DNA of 64,000 bases, taken from the NCBI GenBank assembly GCA_013399015.1, contig VWZX01001684.1, positions 434,001 through 498,000 of the forward strand. Direction: 5' to 3'. Of this stretch, positions 58,715-64,000 are shown one piece after another (position 1 is the stretch's first letter; each line of letters begins with the position of its first letter). The notes beneath the pieces were generated by a model that did not search any database, had not been told where the DNA came from, and saw nothing but the letters and a program-made list of their open reading frames with translations. The translations under genes were made by a program, and so were the position numbers. This stretch comes from Galbula dea (taxonomy: Eukaryota > Chordata > Aves > Piciformes > Galbulidae).

Positions 58715-61700
58715 GGTAACATTTTCAAGGTAGTAGAAGCTGTTCTAAGCAAAGCTAAGAATTGTGCTCTAAAATAACTTCATCAGTAGCCAGAAAAATA
58801 ACTGTAATGAGGAACTACAGTGTACTAAATTAAACAGGTACAGTAAGCAAAACACATTAACAATGTTTCTTTAAGAGAACAGATATTTTGTAATACATGG
58901 TATTTATTTGTAGACATTAGTCATATAATAATACTACAGATTTTATTTTTCTTGAAAAGAGCATGGTATTTCATGTTAAGGTACTTTGCTGATTCTAATT
59001 TTGTACAGCTTAAGATTTTTTGGTTTTATTGTTACAAAAAGTTTTGGCTGTGTTTTTCAAATCATTAATATATTGTACATGGAAAGCAGTATTCACTATA
59101 CAGATAGCTATGCAGTGCACCTTTTAAAAAGAAAAGGTCTTCACAAAAAAGCAATGCTGAATTCAAACACAGAAGGGGAAAAAATGCCATATGCAAACAT
59201 GCCATTTTTTTTTAGTACCTATTATCTTTTCAGTCATAGCTCCTGAAAATCTCATTATGCATGAAACAGCAACAGATAACTGGCTTTGGATTGCTGTAAT
59301 GACTGTCAGGCCAGTACAGTGAAGGAAAAATGCATAAAATAATATCAGCAGACTCCATCTGGACTTCAATATACACTTGTTGACTTCATTGAAGCAGAAA
59401 AGTGTTGCAAGACCTTACAGCTTTTACTATTCCAATTTTTTATATAAGGAAACATATGAAGGAACATATCCTGTACTGATTACTCAAATCAGGTTTCAGT
59501 TTGAGGGTTTTGATTCAAATCTACACATTATTCTTCCAGTCACTTCAAGGATATTTCAAAATTTATTTATTAGGACTTCAGTATTATTAACTCTTAATGT
59601 AACAGATTCTTCAGGTGATGCTGTTCAAGCACTGTCTGTGTAAATTTGCTATAAATTTGTTTTCATGTCTTCATCTTTGTTATTTCCCCCTCCCTCTCTG
59701 TAAGATTCCACACTTTCCAATTACAGTACTTTAGAGCTCTACTGTATGAAAACATCCATGTAGCATCAATAGCAACCCATAGGATCTGATTATCTATTCC
59801 TTAAAGGAAAAAAAAAATTTCCCATCTAAAAAGCCCTCATCCTGATTCAAAGAAGAAAACCTAACAAAGATTTATGAACCTTGCAGACACAGAAAAATGA
59901 GTTTGTCAGTTTGTAAAAGCAGCACTTGCAGGAATCAGCTTTCTCAGAGAAAAACCATTAAACATTCATCATTAAAAACCAGTCTCTACCATGGTAAGTC
60001 CAGCAAGCATCTGAAAAACACCCTAATGTTATTTAACAGTGTTTGAGCAGGAACTGGTTTACCCTTAGCTAAGTGTTACAGAAGCCTATATTTTACACTA
60101 GGCTTTTTTGTTTAAGTTTACAGAAGGTCATAGAATTGAAAATCAAAACTAATAAAAAGAAAAGTGTCCACAAATATTTGCAAGGCAATAGTAAAATGTT
60201 TTAGGATACAAATCAGAAACTCAGTTCTCTAGCTGCTACTGTTCCATACAAAATTGTCACCAAATCCAGGTATGCAGAGCCAATTGCAAATCCCTGTTTC
60301 TACCAACATAGCACTCCAGGCTCAAAAGCATCATTCTTCTAGTTCAAGTTTGTACAATAACTTGTTTCCATCAATCACCACCCCCACAAATCCATACAAG
60401 GGAACTATCATGAAGATGCAGTATTCATTCCTCCCTTCCTAATCTAAGGGATAACATTATTCCAGTAGCTGAGGTAGAATATTCTTATGTTAAGTTCATT
60501 ATTTAAGCCTCATAGGATGATACAAATGCAATGAAGCATTATGAATCATCTCTAGAAAATGGTTTCCTTAAAAACCTGACAGCATACAAAAGTGGAAATT
60601 TATGTTTTCTTTATTCATGGCAAGTTACTGAAACATTTGAAACAATCTGTATTGGGCCCCCCACCCATTCAGTTAAAAAATACCCCAATACAGGCAAGCT
60701 ATTAAGTAATTAAATACTTAAAAACCAAATTTCCTGAAAATCATCTGAGAAAAATTAAATTATCTTCACCCTCCCACTAATCAAATAAACAAAGAAAGAG
60801 GGAGGAAGACTTCTAATAAACAAAGGAAGCCAGCACAAATAAGCCAGTTACCACAGGAGGCCAGTCAGAGGAAATTTCTGGAATTAAGTTCAAGAAGCTC
60901 TAGTACAAGACAAACAAGTCAATAAATTCAAGTATTTCCAAACAGACTGCATTGAAAACCAATAAAAGAAATGCTACCAAAAAGATCTGTGCAGGATGGA
61001 AGAACTCCTGTTATTCTTCCCCAGGTTCCCATCTTGATAGCTTAAGCAGGATTTTCCAAGCATGTACAACACTTACAACTGATTACAAGAAGAGTGCAAA
61101 GAAAAAAAAAAGTACTGAAGTACTAAGTGAAATGCTAAAAAGTAATATATAAATATAACCTACTCCATAATAAGAAATATATTAACCTTTGTGCCCACTC
61201 AATTCTGGCCAAATGGGAGCACCCACCCTTCCAGGTATAACACAAAATCAGAGAACTGTACCATGTGCTCACAGCACACAGTGATCAAAACACTCAAGAG
61301 CCTACAAGACAGCAAACAACTTTGCTTTCCTATCAGTGTTCAAACACTAAATACTGTTTTCTTTAGCAGTTTGCTCACTCTGCACAATGTACAATGCCTA
61401 TTTAATAATCAGTTCTCAAATACTTCATTTTTTTTAAAGCTCCTGTTCAGTGTGGGCATGCAATCATCTGATTACTGAAAAGCAAATACATTAGGCCACA
61501 AATTAAGAAGCCATGGGTACCTTAACCTCCTCATTTCTTGACTGAGCACTCCAATTTACTATGGTAATATTTTTAACCATTTGCTAAATGGTTAAACACA
61601 CATGCATATGTCTGTTAGGTTCTCCAGATGCTATGCACAAACCTGAAAAGCAGATTAAGTGATTTTGCACAACGCTTGTAGATAGTTCCAAAGCTAGTTA

Positions 61701-61789
61701 GAGCCTCTCACTGCCCCAGACCTGGCATTCAAGCCAATCACTGCTCCCACTGAAAAGTGAGCTTTCACAAGAAGCTTTTCAGTAGGATC

Positions 61790-62060
61790 CAGCAACAGGA
61801 TTAGAGACAATGGGGACAAACTGAACAAAGGATGTGCTATGTGAACACTGGGAAACACTTTCTTACTTTGAGGGTGACCCAGCCCTGGCACAGGTTGCCT
61901 AGGGAGGCTGCAGAGTGTCCACCCATGAACATACTTGAAAGCTACCTGAACGTGGTCCTGAGCAACTGAGTCTAGGTGGCCTTCCTTGAACAGGGATGTT
62001 GGACCAGAATTTATCTCCAGAATTCCCTTCTAACCTCAACCAGTCTGCAACTCTGTGAAG
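61790..62060 (+). mobile_element. Older CR1 fragment (about 270 bp)
   Basis: It has TTAGAGACAATGGGGACAAA, CTTACTTTGAGGGTGACC, CCCTGGCACAGGTTGCCTAG and CTGAGCAACTGAGTCTAGGT, then CAGGGATGTTGGACCAGA and CTTCTAACCTCAACC, ending in CTGTGAAG. This is the CR1 3' order, with many substitutions. It lies in intron 1. Confidence 0.82.
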
Positions 62061-62392
62061 GAACAGTGCCAGAAAGGGATAAGAGATGCACCCTGCCACT
62101 CGGCTTCACGGCAAAGGGAGACCAAAGAGATTCCTTTCCCAAATCTACCATTCCAGCAAGCTCCAATTACTAACCTTTTCTCCCAGCTGTGTTCCCTTCT
62201 ATTCCGCTCTCAATAATCTATCCCTACCTTGTCCTCAAGCATGTTTTTCTCCCTCTCCTTCCCATACCAGTATCCTGTCCATAACAAGTTAGATCAATTT
62301 TTTACTGTCTTCAGGCTTTTCATCTGTGGATCCAGATAACCACTAAACTCCAAGTGGCAAGAAGCACATACGAACACTGTTATTTTAAGATC

Positions 62393-62433
62393 AATATATA
62401 TAGATAGATATCTTTATATCTATCTATATATTA
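62393..62433. repeat. GATA/TATC hairpin microsatellite
   Basis: The perfect 16-nt arms ATATATAGATAGATAT (62396-62411) and its complement (62416-62431) enclose a CTTT loop. It lies in intron 1. Confidence 0.9.
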
Positions 62434-64000
62434 AAAGTGGATGAAGCTTGGCCAGGTTTTAACTATTATTTGTGAAAACTTGAGTAAATGAATAGCCATG
62501 AAAAACATTACTTTTCCATTCCTTATTGAATACTGTAATAGCACTGAAAGTGATTAAAAGAAACCTTTTAGTTTTTCTTCTGAAGTAGGTTATTTCTCAA
62601 CAATAAACTATTTTGACTTGATTTAAATAAACAAGTCAGAATCAAACCACATGCAAATCCATAAAAGAATCAGGCTGAGGCAGCCATCCAGTTTTAAGTA
62701 GGGTGGAGAGAAGAAAAAAAAAAAAAGTCATCCCAGACACATTTGGCAAAAGTTATAAGCAATTTAAAAGCTGGGTCTTGAAGGGGAGGCTTTGGGAACT
62801 TTAATTACAGATAGCAGTTCCAATGTTTCAATTTCTTCTTCTTGTGCATTTGGTAAAGTAGTAACAGTATTTTTCTCATAAGCTTAGAAATTCCCTATAC
62901 ATCAACATCTATTCTAAACTAACTGATCTCACATTTTATTTCCAAATAAAATTATTACTGTATTATATCACAAGATATGAGTGCTCTTACAGTATTCAAT
63001 TATCAAATCTACAAATCTCAAGCAGATAACCACAATACTGATGAAAGCTTTGCTCCATTTAGAGCATGGATATGAGACAAAGAAAGAGAAAAGGATGTAT
63101 TCTTTCCTGTATGACACTGCTTCTTCAGAAGTTTCACTTAGTGAAATGAAACAAAACAAGGGTTAAATCAAAGAACAGCTCATGCAAAATCATGGATAGG
63201 GCAGAATTCTGCTAGATCTAATAAAGGAGAGATCTGCAATCAAGAATACATGCTGCTAGTAAAACAGGAAAAGCTGAATTAGAAGAGAACTGTAACAAAA
63301 CAAAAAGCTCAATACAACAGAAAGAAAGATAACGGGCTCCAAAATAGAAGGCAAGTACCCAAGAAAAGTATTTCAAATCCTACATATGGGGTGGAGGAAC
63401 CACTCCCTTCTGAAGTACTGCAATTCATTAGATATTGCATGGGTATAATTTCTTTACCACAAAACCTAGATCAGCAAACTGATACAGACTTAAACCAGAT
63501 GTGAATGTAATTTAAGTTGAAGACTGCCAGTTGCTTACTCAGTAGGACACTTGCAGGATTACCTGAAGGGAGCAGAAATTTCATTACTAAAACTCGAATT
63601 TTATGGAACAGTAATGGGGATAAAACCCCTCAAACCCTAGGCTTTTATATCCACTTTTATCACTGCTTCTTATTACTTGGCCTTCTTAAGATGTTACACA
63701 TGAATGTCTTTTTCTGTCACAGCAAGAAAAATAAAACTCTACAGCTTAAAAAGAAACATATCAAGTGTTTAATATTGTTTTACACTATGTAGAGACTCAG
63801 CATCCTCTTACCAGAGCCTTCAAAGCTCATTTCTGGGTGGCAACACTATGTTGTCATTTCACTACCATGTAAAGCAGTAACAAATACTGCTTCTTGAATT
63901 AACACTGCAGATTAATATTGATACTTAGAATCATACCAAGATTAGATTTATTGCCAAGAAAATGTGATTCATTGCTTATCCACAATGCTTAATTCACTTA

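Larger units (their letters stand above)
41376..64000 (-). other. CDKL5: CDKL5 intron 1, incomplete (no first exon or promoter seen)
   Basis: At least 22.6 kb upstream of exon 2. I see no CpG island, non-coding first exon or neighbouring gene. In human CDKL5 the first intron is also very long. The stretch holds a GATA-type microsatellite, an ERV-L-like LTR, a pair of direct repeats, CR1 remnants and several simple-sequence tracts, each listed separately. A 167-codon plus-strand frame at 47145-47648 is not recognisable. Confidence 0.7.

Overview
The window is ordinary-looking vertebrate nuclear DNA. It is AT-rich, has long introns, and all GT-AG splice junctions that I could trace lie on the minus strand. 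Scattered CR1-type LINE fragments and one avian ERV-L-like LTR point to a bird. No bacterial genes, operons, CRISPR arrays or rRNA/tRNA genes were seen. Species cannot be fixed from the sequence alone.

One gene explains all the convincing coding sequence: CDKL5 (cyclin-dependent kinase-like 5), on the minus strand. Thirteen coding exons, numbered as in human CDKL5 (exons 2 to 14), run from the initiator ATG at 41211 down to 5844. Together they give 2,243 nt (747 codons plus two bases). Exons 2 to 11 encode the kinase domain and the start of the tail. Exon 12 (1,027 nt) encodes most of the Ser/Thr/Pro-rich regulatory tail, and exons 13 and 14 continue it. The reading frame stays open across every junction. 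Compared with my memory of the human gene, all exon lengths match except exon 11 (+9 nt) and exon 12 (-42 nt). The C-terminal exons (15 onward) must lie beyond position 1, and the non-coding first exon and promoter beyond position 64000.

Layout from low to high coordinate: 1-5843 is intron 14 (incomplete). 5844-19491 holds exons 14 to 8. 19492-29810 holds exons 7 to 4, with introns of 0.3 to 4 kb. 29811-40389 is the large intron 3. 40390-41375 holds exons 3 and 2, with a CR1 copy between them and a 164-nt 5' leader carrying one upstream ORF. 41376-64000 is intron 1.

Non-genic structure includes CR1 fragments in both orientations, one of them a 5'-inverted copy that looks like a twin-priming product. 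There is an ERV-L-like LTR antisense to CDKL5, a pair of about 171-bp direct repeats 1.75 kb apart, a GC-rich unclassified patch, several A/C- or T/G-biased tracts, and microsatellites. I found no evidence for a novel multi-gene system. The more interesting observations are the uORF whose stop overlaps the CDKL5 start codon, two in-frame donor candidates at the end of exon 12, the inverted CR1, and the intron-1 duplication.
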